The notes under the pieces: model-generated | The model's database searches: none | Seen by the model: the letters and a program-made list of their open reading frames with translations, nothing else | What the model was told of the DNA's origin: nothing | DNA from: Anaerolineales bacterium | Lineage (GTDB): Bacteria; Chloroflexota; Anaerolineae; Anaerolineales; DRMV01 | Direction: 5' to 3' | NCBI GenBank assembly: GCA_027053355.1 | Contig: JALUDX010000059.1 | Span: 1 to 51,903 of the forward strand | DNA: 51,903 nucleotides | Shown here: in pieces, positions 1 through 9,507 of the stretch | Numbering within the stretch: position 1 is the stretch's first letter | Layout: the number at the start of each line of letters is the position of its first letter | Program-made: the position numbers and the translations under genes

Positions 1-1150
1 GGTTGACCGGCACTTTAGAAGGCTCAGGCAGGTCTAAGCCGTAATCCACGGTGGGCATGAATGCCTTGCCGGAAGCCGCGAAGGGGCCGCCTTCGCCGTA
101 GCGGCAGAGGCCCATGTCTTCGTAGGTTTGGATTTCGGAACTGGTGTAGGCGTCGTGGAGTTCCACGAAGTCAATTTCTTCAATGGGGTTGGTGATGCCG
201 GCGCGCTCGTAAGCCTGTTTGGAAGCCATGCGGCCCGCGCGGAAGGAGTGCACGCCGGGGTAGCGGAAGCCCCTATCCCAAAGTTCTTTGTAATAAGCCC
301 GCGAGTCGGCATCCATTTCGTTGGGCAGGGCATTGTAGCGGTAAAAGTCTTCGTAGGACTGATGGGGGCGGTCGGCCATGCGCATGGCGTCGGTGCCGCG
401 GCCAATGGCAGCCACTTTGACCTTGGGCAGGCTTTTACCCGCGGCCTTCTCCAGCTTCGCCAGCCCCTCTTCGCTGGCCAAAAGCACCACCGCCGCGCCG
501 TCGCTCATCACACAAATATCCAAGCGAGTGAGCGGCCAGGCCACTATGGGCGCGTTGCGGACGTCTTGAATGGTCAACCGGCGGCGCTTTTGCGAATAGG
601 GGTTGTAGTAGGCGTTCATGTGGTTCTTCACCGAGACGTGCGCCAGTTGCTCCACGGTGGTGCCAAATTCCTTCATGTGGCGGGTCACCATCATGGCGTA
701 ATAGCCGGAATAGAAGCCACCCACAGGGTAATCAAAACTGGTGTCGGAAGCCAGCGCGATGAACTCGTTGCCCTTCCAGGTATTGACGTGCGACATGGTC
801 TCGAAGCCCATCGCCAGCGCCACATCCATATCGCCGGAAGCCACGGCCTTGTAGGCTTCCTGGAAACACAGACCGCCGGTCGCGCCGCCGCCTTCCACGC
901 GATGCGAGGGTTTGGGCAGCAGGCCGAGGTAATCCTGCACCATGATGCCGGCCATCAGTTGGCGGGCGAAGTGGTCGGAAAAATACGAGACAACCGACCC
1001 ATCCACAATTTCGTAGAACTTGGGGTGCTCAATGCCGATGTCGTTGAGCATATAATCGTAGGCTTCTTTGACCAGCGCGGGGAAAGTCTTGTCGGGGCGC
1101 GCTTTAGTAAATTTGCTCACCCCCCCGGCCACTGCGTACACGGTTCTCAT
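1..1150 (-). CDS. Thiolase-family acetyl-CoA acetyltransferase (3' end runs off the window)
   Basis: Manual reverse-strand translation from ATG at 1150: MRTVYAVAGGVSKFTKARPDKTFPALVKEAYDYMLNDIGIEHPKFYEIVDGSVVSYFSDHFARQLMAG...HRVEGGGATGGLCFQEAYKAVASGDMDVALAMGFETMSHV. Open at window edge, so absent from the ORF track. Confidence 0.85.
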   Translation of the reverse strand, partial: MRTVYAVAGGVSKFTKARPDKTFPALVKEAYDYMLNDIGIEHPKFYEIVDGSVVSYFSDHFARQLMAGIMVQDYLGLLPKPSHRVEGGGATGGLCFQEAYKAVASGDMDVALAMGFETMSHVNTWKGNEFIALASDTSFDYPVGGFYSGYYAMMVTRHMKEFGTTVEQLAHVSVKNHMNAYYNPYSQKRRRLTIQDVRNAPIVAWPLTRLDICVMSDGAAVVLLASEEGLAKLEKAAGKSLPKVKVAAIGRGTDAMRMADRPHQSYEDFYRYNALPNEMDADSRAYYKELWDRGFRYPGVHSFRAGRMASKQAYERAGITNPIEEIDFVELHDAYTSSEIQTYEDMGLCRYGEGGPFAASGKAFMPTVDYGLDLPEPSKVPVN

Positions 1151-1450
1151 GAACAACCTCCTTGGAACAAAAGTTCGGAGCGGCGAAAGGCAACCGCCGC
1201 GCCGTGATGGTCGTGCTTCCATTGTATAACAACTTTAGCCAACACAGGGGGAGCAAGGACGGTAACTTTCAGGGCGGGCAGACAGAAAGGGGAAGCGGGA
1301 TGCGTGAGGCGGGGCGCCTCCCTTGCTTGACGCCCTTAGCGCCACTTTGCGTCCAAAAATCAGCATCTATCCGCCATCATCCGCGTTCATCCGTGGGCTG
1401 TTTTCCAAAGACTGAACAGTTACTGTTGCGGGGGGATGGGGGAATTCCCC

Positions 1451-3202
1451 TCACATGTTCAACGCCACCAAATTCTCGCTTTGCAGCGCCCAGAGGTGGC
1501 TGTAAAGGCCGCCGCGGGCCAGCAGGTCGGCGTGGATGCCGCGCTCGGCCACTTCCCCCTTGTAGAGCACCACGATTTCGTCCATCGCTTCCAGCCCCAC
1601 CAGGCTGTGCGTGACCCACAACACGCTGCGGCCGCGAGTGGTTTCCAGCAGGGTGTCCACCAACGCCCGCTCGGTAATCGCGTCCAGGTTGGCGGTCGGC
1701 TCATCAAGGAGCAAAATCGGCGCGTCGCGCAGCAGGGCACGGGCTAAGGCCAGGCGCTGGCGCTGCCCGCCGCTGAGTTGCAAGCCCTGGCCGCCCAAGT
1801 CGGTGTCGTAGCCCTGGGGCAGGGTGCGCAGCCAGTCGGCGAGGCGCACGGCTTCCATCACCGCGTCTAAGCGGGCTTCGTCCGCCTCGGGCGCGGCCAG
1901 GAGCAGGTTTTCCCGCAGGGTGCCGCTGAAAATGAAGGGCTTTTGCCGCACCACCGCGAAGCGGCTGCGGGCTTCGTCGGGTAGCAGTGCCCGCAGGTCG
2001 CGGCCGCCCAAGGTGATGCGCCCTTCGTTGTATTCCCAAAAGCGCAGCAGCAGGGCGATGAGGGTGGATTTCCCCGCGCCGCTGGGGCCCACCACCGCCA
2101 CCCGCTTGCCTTCGGGCAGGTCGAGGGAAACCTGCCGCAGCGCGGGCGGCTCGTCGGGGGCGTAGCGGAAGGTGAGGGCTTCCACCCGCAGGTCGTTGTC
2201 CGCGGGCAGCGCCGCGGGTTGGGCAGGCGGCTTCACGGCGGGCTCGGCGTCCACCAGTTCGAAGAGGCGGCGGGCGGCGGCGAGGTTACTTTCCAGGAAG
2301 GCGGCCGCGGTGGGCAGGCCAAAGGCGGCCTCGTAACCGCTGAGGGCGACCAGCACCAACGCCACCCAGGTCACGCCGCCCAGCGCGCCCGCCCGCACCA
2401 ACGGCACGCCCAGCAGCAGCACGCCCAACATCCCCAGGCCGGAGAACAAAATCTGCAGCGCCTGCTCCGCGCCTTCCAGCGAGGCCATTTGGGCCTGCGC
2501 GGTGAGGATTTCCTCGCCTAAACGCAGGGCCAGGCGGCGCTGAGCCTCGGCGTAGTTGTAAGCCAGGGCGTCGGCCAGCCCCTGCACATGGTCGACCAGC
2601 GCGGCGTTGAGGGCGGCCCGGCGGGAAACCAGCGCCTGCCCGGCGCGGCGGGCGCGCAGCCGAGCCCACACGGGCACCGCTACCGCGGCCAGCAGGAAGA
2701 AAACCAGCCACGCCAACCCCAAGCGGGGGGCAAAGGCCGCCAAGAAGCCGGTCAGCAGCACCGCGGTGAGGGTGGCGACCCACGGCGGCGCGAGCACCCG
2801 CACGAAGAAGTTTTCCAGGGTGCGGATGTCGGCGATGATGCGCGCCAGCAGGTCGCCGCTGCGGTAACGCTGCAGGCGGGCCGGCGCGAGGGGTTCCAGC
2901 GCGGCGTAGAACCACACCCGCAGGCGGGTGAGCACCCGAAAGGTGGTGTCGTGGGAAACCAGCCGCTCGCCATAGCGGAACGCACCGCGGGCGATGCCGA
3001 AGAAGCGCACGCCCACGATGGCCACGTTCAGGTCGCCAATGGGCGGATGCAGCGCGGCCTTGGCAATGATCCACGCGCCGGTGCCTAACAAGCCCACGCT
3101 GCTCAACACCGTGGCCGTGCCCAACAGCACCGCGGCGAGCACCATCTTCCAGAAGGGTGTCACCATGCGCAGCAGGCGGCGGAAGACAGCCCAGTTGGTC
3201 AT
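1451..3202 (-). CDS. cydC: ABC transporter ATP-binding/permease, CydC-like
   Basis: MTNWAVFRRLLRMVTPFWKMVLAAVLLG...; Walker A GPSGAGKST, LSGGQRQRLALARALL, LLLDEPTANLD. Start trimmed from ORF 1451..3721 because upstream sequence overlaps plsY. Confidence 0.85.
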   Translation of the reverse strand: MTNWAVFRRLLRMVTPFWKMVLAAVLLGTATVLSSVGLLGTGAWIIAKAALHPPIGDLNVAIVGVRFFGIARGAFRYGERLVSHDTTFRVLTRLRVWFYAALEPLAPARLQRYRSGDLLARIIADIRTLENFFVRVLAPPWVATLTAVLLTGFLAAFAPRLGLAWLVFFLLAAVAVPVWARLRARRAGQALVSRRAALNAALVDHVQGLADALAYNYAEAQRRLALRLGEEILTAQAQMASLEGAEQALQILFSGLGMLGVLLLGVPLVRAGALGGVTWVALVLVALSGYEAAFGLPTAAAFLESNLAAARRLFELVDAEPAVKPPAQPAALPADNDLRVEALTFRYAPDEPPALRQVSLDLPEGKRVAVVGPSGAGKSTLIALLLRFWEYNEGRITLGGRDLRALLPDEARSRFAVVRQKPFIFSGTLRENLLLAAPEADEARLDAVMEAVRLADWLRTLPQGYDTDLGGQGLQLSGGQRQRLALARALLRDAPILLLDEPTANLDAITERALVDTLLETTRGRSVLWVTHSLVGLEAMDEIVVLYKGEVAERGIHADLLARGGLYSHLWALQSENLVALNM

Positions 3203-3798
3203 GCGCGCCTCTCCTCGCGGTCGAGCCACAATTCGCGGTACTGCCGCTGCCAATCCTGAGCAAAGCGGAAGACCAGGAAGGGCGCGACCCCGGCCACCAC
3301 GGCCAGGGGCGCGCCGGTCAGCCCCAAGGCCAAGAAGAGCGCCCAGCCAGTGGCTGCGGCCAGGGCGTTGGCCCGGGCGGTGTGGCGCAGCGTGAGCACC
3401 CAGGCAATCAGCCAGCCTACGGCCAGCAGCGCGCCTACGGGGGAAACCGCCAGCAGCGCGCCGAACGTGGTGGCGTTCCCCATGCCGCCGCGGAAATCGG
3501 CGAACACCGGCCAGATGTGCCCGACCACCGCGGCGGCCGCGGTCAGCGCGAGCACCCACGCGCCCGCGCCGGCTTCCTGCGCCAACGCCACCGCGACATA
3601 GCCCTTGAGCGCGTCGAGCGTTAGCACCGCCGCGCCCCAGCCCCAGCCCAGGTGGCGCATGGTGTTGGTCGCGCCCGCGTGCCCCGAACCGCCATGGCGG
3701 ACGTCGATGCCCGCCACGCAACGGGGCAGCCAGACGGCAAAGGCCAGCGAACCCAGCAGATAGCCCACCACGGGGAAAATCCAGTGCCAGAGGGTCAT
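3199..3798 (-). CDS. plsY: Glycerol-3-phosphate acyltransferase PlsY
   Basis: MTLWHWIFPVVGYLLGSLAFAVWLPRCVAGIDVRHGGSGHAGATNTMRHLGWGWGAAVLTLDALKGYVAV; PlsY motifs GSGHAGATN and LDALKG. Confidence 0.9.
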   Translation of the reverse strand: MTLWHWIFPVVGYLLGSLAFAVWLPRCVAGIDVRHGGSGHAGATNTMRHLGWGWGAAVLTLDALKGYVAVALAQEAGAGAWVLALTAAAAVVGHIWPVFADFRGGMGNATTFGALLAVSPVGALLAVGWLIAWVLTLRHTARANALAAATGWALFLALGLTGAPLAVVAGVAPFLVFRFAQDWQRQYRELWLDREERRA

Positions 3799-5525
3799 GC
3801 CGCTGCCTCCCGCGCCTGCAGCAGCCGCCGGAACAGGCCTTCCTGCGCGGCTAAGGCGTCGGGCGCGCCGACCTGCACGAGGCGCCCGTTTTCCAGCACC
3901 GCCACTTTGTCGGCATGGGTGACGGTTTGCAGCCGGTGGGCGATGATGAGGGCGGTGCGCCGCGCCAGCAGGGCTTGCAGGCCCTCTTGAATGGCGGCTT
4001 CGTGTTCGGGGTCGAGGCTGGCGGTGGGCTCGTCGAGGATGAGGAAGGGCGCGTTCTTCAGCAGCGCCCGCGCGAGGGCAATGCGTTGCGCCTGCCCGCC
4101 GCTCAGCCGCGCACCCTGCTCGCCCACCACGGTTTCGTAGCCTTCGGGCAGGGCACGGATGAACGCATCGGCGCGGGCGATTTTCGCCGCCCGCACCACT
4201 TCTTCACGGGAGGCGTCGGGGCGGGCCAGGCGGATGTTGGCTTCCACCGTGGTGTTGAACAAATAGGGCTGCTGGGGCACCCACGCCACGCTCTGCCGCC
4301 ACACCGCGGGCGGAATTTCGGCAAGGCGGTGTTCGCCGGCCCAGATTTCGCCGCGCTGGGGCACGATGAAGCGCAGCAGCAGCCCCGCGAGGGTGCTCTT
4401 GCCCGCGCCGCTGGGGCCGACCAAGGCCACCTGCGTGCCTTCTTCCAGGGTGAGGGAAACATCCTGCAGCGCGGGCGCGCTGGCATCGGGATAGGTGAAG
4501 GTAACGCGTTCCAGCCGCAGGGGGAAGGGATGCGCCACCGCGCGCCCGCGGCCCGTGCCCGCGGGCACCTGGGGCGGCTGTTCCAGCACCGCGAAGATGC
4601 GCTCGGCCGCGGCCACGCCGCCCATGCCCGCGTGGAAGCGCGCCCCCAATTGCCGCAGCGGGAAGTAGAATTCCGGCGTCAGCAGCAGCACGAAAAATGC
4701 CTGCTCAAAGGCCAGCCGGCCGTAAAGCAGCCGCAAGCCGATGCCCACGCTGACCACCGCGGTACTCAGGGTGCCCACCCATTCCAGCACCAGCGCGGAA
4801 ATGAAGGCAATGCGCAGCACTTCCAAGGTGGTTGCGCGGAAGCGGTCGCTGACTTCCTCCACCCGGCGGATGTATTCACGGCTGCGCCCCAAAATTTTCA
4901 GCGCGGTCAGCCCTTGCAGCGCGTCGAGCAGGAAGGCGCTCATCCGCTCCAGTTGCTGCCACTGCTTTTTGGTCAGGCTCTCGGCAATGCTGCCGATCAG
5001 GTTCATGAACAGGGGGATGAGGGGGGCGGTGAACAGCAAAATCAGCCCGGAAATCCAATCTCGGGGGAAGACCAGCACCAGCACCAGCAAAGGCACGGCC
5101 GCGGCCAGCACCACCTGGGGCAGGTAGTGGCGGAAGTAGGTTTCCAGTTCTTCCAGGCCCTCGGTGAGGGTGTTGGTGAGTTCGCCGGTGCGCTCGCCAT
5201 GGGTGTAGAGCGGGCCTAACGCCTCTAAGTGCGTGAGCAGGCGGGCGCGCAGGGTGCGCTTGACCGCCGCGGCCACCCGGAAGGCGCTCACTTCCGCCCC
5301 CCAGGCGGCGAGGGCGCGGGCGAGGAGCACGGCGACAAAGGCCACGGCCGCGCCGCGGATGGTCGCCAGGTCGCCGCCTTGCAGGAACACAGCATCGACC
5401 ATGGCGGCGGCCAGCGCGGCCTGGGCGACGATGAGCAGGCCGCCCAACACCCCCAGCGCCACGGTCACGATAAAGGCGCCGCGGGGGCCGCGGAGCAGGG
5501 CTAAAAGTCGTCGGTCGAGGTTCAT
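3795..5525 (-). CDS. cydD: ABC transporter ATP-binding/permease, CydD-like
   Basis: 576 aa, N-terminal TM domain with LETYFRHYLPQVVLAAAVPL, PLFMNLIGSIAESLTKKQWQQLERMSAFLLDALQGLTALKILGRS (CydD-like), Walker A, LSGGQAQRIALARALL. Confidence 0.88.
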   Translation of the reverse strand: MNLDRRLLALLRGPRGAFIVTVALGVLGGLLIVAQAALAAAMVDAVFLQGGDLATIRGAAVAFVAVLLARALAAWGAEVSAFRVAAAVKRTLRARLLTHLEALGPLYTHGERTGELTNTLTEGLEELETYFRHYLPQVVLAAAVPLLVLVLVFPRDWISGLILLFTAPLIPLFMNLIGSIAESLTKKQWQQLERMSAFLLDALQGLTALKILGRSREYIRRVEEVSDRFRATTLEVLRIAFISALVLEWVGTLSTAVVSVGIGLRLLYGRLAFEQAFFVLLLTPEFYFPLRQLGARFHAGMGGVAAAERIFAVLEQPPQVPAGTGRGRAVAHPFPLRLERVTFTYPDASAPALQDVSLTLEEGTQVALVGPSGAGKSTLAGLLLRFIVPQRGEIWAGEHRLAEIPPAVWRQSVAWVPQQPYLFNTTVEANIRLARPDASREEVVRAAKIARADAFIRALPEGYETVVGEQGARLSGGQAQRIALARALLKNAPFLILDEPTASLDPEHEAAIQEGLQALLARRTALIIAHRLQTVTHADKVAVLENGRLVQVGAPDALAAQEGLFRRLLQAREAAA

Positions 5526-5718
5526 AAGGCGTGGTCAGGGGGAAAGGGGCTTGCCCGCAGGCCGGGCTGCTGGCCCGAAACAAGGGGGCGTCTGCTGGCA
5601 GGCTAATTATACCGGCAGCAGCCTTTTCTGTGGGAGGCAGGCTGCAGTAGAAGTCGATCGGCCTTTCCCCAGAACGCGGTGAGGCCGCGAGGCGGGCGAT
5701 ATAATTGTCACTGCAAGT

Positions 5719-6618
5719 TTGCGCCGGAGGTGCGCCATAAGCAAGGCGAACAAGGTTTGCGCTTTTCGCTGGCCGCTGTGGGGGTGGGCTGGCCTGGCGC
5801 TGGTGGGCGTTTTTTGGCCGGTCAACTGGTTTTGGCCAGGGCTGCGCACCCATTGGGCTTTTTTCCCTTTATGGCTGGGCTACGCGCTCACGGTGGACGC
5901 GCTGACCTATTGCCGTCAGGGCGCATCGCTGGCCTCTCGCTCGCCGTGGCGGTACGCGGCGCTGTTCGTGCTTTCCGCGCCTGGGTGGTGGCTTTTCGAG
6001 GCGCTCGACACCCGCACGCAAAACTGGTATTACGTCGGGCGTTCGTTTTTCAGTGATACCCAATACGCGCTGTGGGCCAGCCTGAGTTTTTCGACGGTGA
6101 TGCCCGCGGTGTTCGGCACAGCCCAGTGGGTGCGCACCTGGCCGTGGTTTCGTCGCCCGCACCGCGGCCCGCGAATCCGCCCCTCTCGCGGCTTGCTGCT
6201 CGCCTTTTTCGGCAGCGGCTGGGCCATGCTGGCATTGTTGTGGGCGTGGCCGCGCTATGGCTTCCCCTTTTTATGGCTGGCGTTGTATTTCATTTTGGAG
6301 CCGCTGAACGCCTGGTTGAAGTTCCCCACCCTCTTGCGCTGGACCAAAGAGGGCAACTGGCAGCCGATCTACACCCTGTGGGCCGCGGTGTGGCTCACCG
6401 CGTTTTTCTGGGAGATGTGGAATTTCTTTTCTTACCCCAAGTGGGTGTATCACGTGCCTTTTGTGGATTGTTGCCACGTTTTCGAGATGCCGCTGTTGGG
6501 CTATGGCGGCTATTTGCCCTTTGCCCTGGAACTTTTCGCGCTGTATCACCTGCTGGCCGGGCTGTTGCGCCTCGACCGGGGGGAGTATCTGGCGCCGGCG
6601 TTGGTTTCGGAGGAGTGA
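5719..6618 (+). CDS. Uncharacterised polytopic membrane protein (TTG start)
   Basis: 299 aa, multiple hydrophobic segments, conserved-looking C-terminal FWEMWNFFSYPKWVYHVPFVDCCHVFEMPLLGYGGYLPFALELFALYHLL; promoter-like TATAAT at 5700. Confidence 0.7.
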   Translation: MRRRCAISKANKVCAFRWPLWGWAGLALVGVFWPVNWFWPGLRTHWAFFPLWLGYALTVDALTYCRQGASLASRSPWRYAALFVLSAPGWWLFEALDTRTQNWYYVGRSFFSDTQYALWASLSFSTVMPAVFGTAQWVRTWPWFRRPHRGPRIRPSRGLLLAFFGSGWAMLALLWAWPRYGFPFLWLALYFILEPLNAWLKFPTLLRWTKEGNWQPIYTLWAAVWLTAFFWEMWNFFSYPKWVYHVPFVDCCHVFEMPLLGYGGYLPFALELFALYHLLAGLLRLDRGEYLAPALVSEE

Positions 6619-6631
6619 CCCGCGCCGGTGG

Positions 6632-7043
6632 AACTGTTCAGCCTTGGAGGAAACCACAGATTACGCAGATTACGCAGATTTCGCAGAGAGACATCCACAG
6701 AGATTTCATGGGTTGGCACAGATGGGGTAAAAAAACACCCCAAAGCGCCACGTTTCCCTTCGTTTCTTGGCGCCCTTTGGGGTCGTCTTGGCGACCTGGT
6801 ATGATTGGCGTTACCATCCACCGATTGACACAGATTTACACCGATTGGGTGAAAAACACAGAAGACACAGAAAACCCGCAGAAAACACAGAAATTTTCTC
6901 TCTGCGTCTTTGGGCGAGGCATCGCCTCGCCCCTACGCTGCGTCTTTGCGTTCCTCTTTGGCGACCTCGGCGTCCTCTTGGCGCCCTTGGCGACTCAAAA
7001 ATCCGTGCTATCCGCGGTCTCTTCCCTCGTGGCTGAACGGTTA
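6632..7043. repeat. Dispersed composite intergenic repeat with imperfect terminal inverted repeats
   Basis: Left end AACTGTTCAGCCTTGG (6632), right end CGTGGCTGAACGGTTA (7028-7043). Internal modules: CACAGATTACGCAGATTACGCAGATT, CTTGGCGACCTCGGCGTCCTCTTGGCGCCCTTGGCGAC, ATCCGTGCTATCCGCGG. Confidence 0.7.
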
Positions 7044-7052
7044 AGCCCCGGT

Positions 7053-8402
7053 TTACAGGTGCACCTGATGGCTCATGTAGAATTTGAGCACCTGGCGGTA
7101 GACTTCTTCCGCCCGGCGCAGAGTGCTTTCATCCGCGCCTTGTTGCTGCAACTGGGCAGCCAGCGCGGCCATTTGTTGCACCAGCCCTTCGTTCACCAGG
7201 GAACGATTTTCCTCCAGCAATTTTTGGCGGGCTTCGGCGTCGGGCGCTTCGAGCAGCGATTGCAAGAGCGCCAGTTCCGGCGGCGGGGCAAACATTTTTT
7301 CCAAGGTTTCTATCACCTGGCTGATGCGCGCCCCCCGCTCCAGGTCGCCCTTTTGCCGGGCTTGCTGCAGGGCTTCTTCCAGCAGATGGAGGAAGACGTT
7401 GTCCAGGTAAGGCGCGGCTTCTTGGAGGGCTTGTTCGGTGTTTTCGGCGGCGATGACTTTTTCGATGATTTCCCGCCGCGCCTGGAGTTCCTGTTCCAGC
7501 ACGTCGTCGACTTCTTTCATGTGCTGAAGCAGGCGCTCGCGCAGGGCTTGCAGGCGTTGTTTTTCTTCTGCCGGGGCATTCTCGATGCGGTCGCTGAGGG
7601 CTTGGAAGAAGTGGTAATCTAACACGGGGCGCAGGGCGCTGGTCAGCGCCTGCAGGCGGGTGTCGTCTTCGCTGGCCTCAATGAATGCGTCGACCACTTG
7701 GGCCAACGAAGGGCGCGGCCCCAGGTTTTGGATGGTTTCATCGACAAAGCGCAGGGCCGCTTCGCTTTGCTTGATCTTTTGTCCTAAGGGGGTGTGTTCC
7801 AGCGCGGCGTTGTACACTTGGCGCAGCGCGGCCGCGGAGGCCTGGTCGCCGCCCATGATGGCGGCTTCGAGCAGCCGCGTCAACAGCGAGAAGAAGGTTT
7901 CGTCGGCTAGGTCTCCTTCTTGCTGCAACAGGGTTTTGCGCCCTTCGTCGTCGGTGGTCATCAGCCGCTCGATCAGGCGGATGCGGTCTTCCTGCGCTTG
8001 CAGCATTTCTTTGGTGATGCCGTCGGCTTCCAAGATGCGCTCGATCAGGGTTTGGAAGGTGAGCATGGTCTCTGGCTGCAGCAGGTAGGCTTTGCGCTTC
8101 TCGGCCGGCAGGCGGTTGATGATTTGGTTGAGCAGGCGGCCCAAGGTGCGCTCTTGCTCGTCGCGGCTGCGCCCCAGTTGGGGCGGGTAGTAGGTGAGCA
8201 GGAGTTCCTTTTCCGGGTCGTGGTAGACCAAAGGGGCTTCTGCCCGCCCCTGGTAGCCGCAATAGGGGCATTGGATGAGGTTGAACGCGCCCGAAAGCAG
8301 GGTTTGCTTGGCCGCAGGGTCTTCGTAAAGGTCGAAAACCTGACGAATTTCTGCCGGAATGGGTTGCCCGCACTGGGGGCAAGGAATTTGTGTTTGGGGC
8401 AT
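7053..8402 (-). CDS. CpXC domain protein (zinc-ribbon N-terminus, long helical C-terminus)
   Basis: MPQTQIPCPQCGQPIPAEIRQVFDLYEDPAAKQTLLSGAFNLIQCPYCGYQGRAEAPLVYHDPEKELLLTYYPP; CPxC...CPYC followed by a Glu/Gln-rich helical region. Confidence 0.8.
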   Translation of the reverse strand: MPQTQIPCPQCGQPIPAEIRQVFDLYEDPAAKQTLLSGAFNLIQCPYCGYQGRAEAPLVYHDPEKELLLTYYPPQLGRSRDEQERTLGRLLNQIINRLPAEKRKAYLLQPETMLTFQTLIERILEADGITKEMLQAQEDRIRLIERLMTTDDEGRKTLLQQEGDLADETFFSLLTRLLEAAIMGGDQASAAALRQVYNAALEHTPLGQKIKQSEAALRFVDETIQNLGPRPSLAQVVDAFIEASEDDTRLQALTSALRPVLDYHFFQALSDRIENAPAEEKQRLQALRERLLQHMKEVDDVLEQELQARREIIEKVIAAENTEQALQEAAPYLDNVFLHLLEEALQQARQKGDLERGARISQVIETLEKMFAPPPELALLQSLLEAPDAEARQKLLEENRSLVNEGLVQQMAALAAQLQQQGADESTLRRAEEVYRQVLKFYMSHQVHL

Positions 8403-8451
8403 GGTTTCTCTCTTCGTCGGGGATGGGAGAGGGGAAGGCAGGGCAATTGTA

Positions 8452-9462
8452 TCACTTCTCGGCGGGGCGCGGCAGGCGGGCCAAAGCGCGGAGGGCCAGG
8501 GGGCCCAGCAGAAAGGGTATCCAAAACGTGATGCCCCGATAAGCCAAGGTGAGCACCACCGCGGCGCTAAGCCGGACGTTCAGCGAGTTGAGCGCCACAG
8601 TCATCACCCCTTCCACAATGCCGATGCCCGAAGGGGTGGGGGAAATGATGAGGAACAGGTAGGCAATGGCAAAGCCGGCGACCACGGTGCCCACGGAGCA
8701 GGGCACGCGAAAAGCCAAAAACAGCACCCATAGCACGATGACTTGCAGCGCCTTGCTGAGGCTACCCAAAAAAATCGGCCAGAGCATGGCATGAGGTCGT
8801 TGACGGATGGCTTGCAGTCCTTCTCCTGCATCCAGGCCAAACAGGCGAGCGTTGTGTTCGGAGAGGTAAGGCCGACGCAGAAAAGGGCGCAGCGCGCGGT
8901 TGATGCTCCGGGTGAGCGCGACCAACACCCGGCTGAGCAGCGGGCCCGAGTGGGTGCCTAAGTAGAGCATGACGCCCAGCCCCAAGGCCAGCAGAGCCAT
9001 TAGCACCGAGGCTGTGACGTCGGCCGTGGTGAGGTGGTTGCGTCGTACCAACACTACGAGCCCCAAGGCCAACACGCCCAAAAAGCCTACATATTCGAAA
9101 AACATGTAGATGACCCCGGCTACCGTGGCTCGGCTGGTGGGGTAGCCCTGGTGTCGGGCTTCGGCAATGTAAACGCTCAGCCCGCTCAGCCCCCCGCTGG
9201 GCACCACCACGCTGAAGAAATTGGCCCCTACCACCATCAAACTTAAACGCAATAGGCTTTCTTTCAGCCCCAAGGCGCGGTAGATGACCTTGAGGTGCAG
9301 CCCTGCGTTGAAAAACCATAAGCCTTGCACGACCAGTGCCAGCAGCAGGTAGCGGATATCGCCCTGTCTGAGGGTGGCGATGATGGCGTGCATTTCGGCC
9401 AGGCGGCCCAAAACAAAAGCAATGCCCAGCAAAAGCGCCACCGCGAAAAGGAATTTGCGCAT
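8452..9462 (-). CDS. Lysylphosphatidylglycerol synthase TM-region-like flippase family protein
   Basis: MRKFLFAVALLLGIAFVLGRLAEMHAII...FFSVVVPSGGLSGLSVYIAEARHQGYPTSRATVAGVIY...IISPTPSGIGIVEGVM. Start trimmed from ORF 8452..9966. Confidence 0.8.
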   Translation of the reverse strand: MRKFLFAVALLLGIAFVLGRLAEMHAIIATLRQGDIRYLLLALVVQGLWFFNAGLHLKVIYRALGLKESLLRLSLMVVGANFFSVVVPSGGLSGLSVYIAEARHQGYPTSRATVAGVIYMFFEYVGFLGVLALGLVVLVRRNHLTTADVTASVLMALLALGLGVMLYLGTHSGPLLSRVLVALTRSINRALRPFLRRPYLSEHNARLFGLDAGEGLQAIRQRPHAMLWPIFLGSLSKALQVIVLWVLFLAFRVPCSVGTVVAGFAIAYLFLIISPTPSGIGIVEGVMTVALNSLNVRLSAAVVLTLAYRGITFWIPFLLGPLALRALARLPRPAEK

Positions 9463-9507
9463 GGGCGCATTATACCGAAAAACACCCCACCGCGCCCGCG
9501 GGGGAGT

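Noticed and set aside
128-1207. 359-aa plus-strand ORF
   Set aside because: Antisense to the thiolase gene, whose minus-strand translation has recognisable family motifs; the plus-strand product is low-complexity His/Gly/Val, typical of GC-rich shadow ORFs.
1451-3721. Full 756-aa version of the CydC ORF
   Set aside because: The N-terminal about 170 aa overlap plsY out of frame and are Arg/Gly-rich; MTNWAVF at 3202 is a natural start with an ATGA overlap.
3915-5219. 434-aa plus-strand ORF antisense to cydD
   Set aside because: Composition rich in His/Gln/Gly/Arg and no family motif; the opposite strand encodes a clear ABC transporter.
6640-7043. Direct repeats considered as a possible CRISPR array
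   Set aside because: Repeat units are about 9 nt and quasi-periodic, with no 25-40 nt repeats separated by unique spacers and no cas genes.
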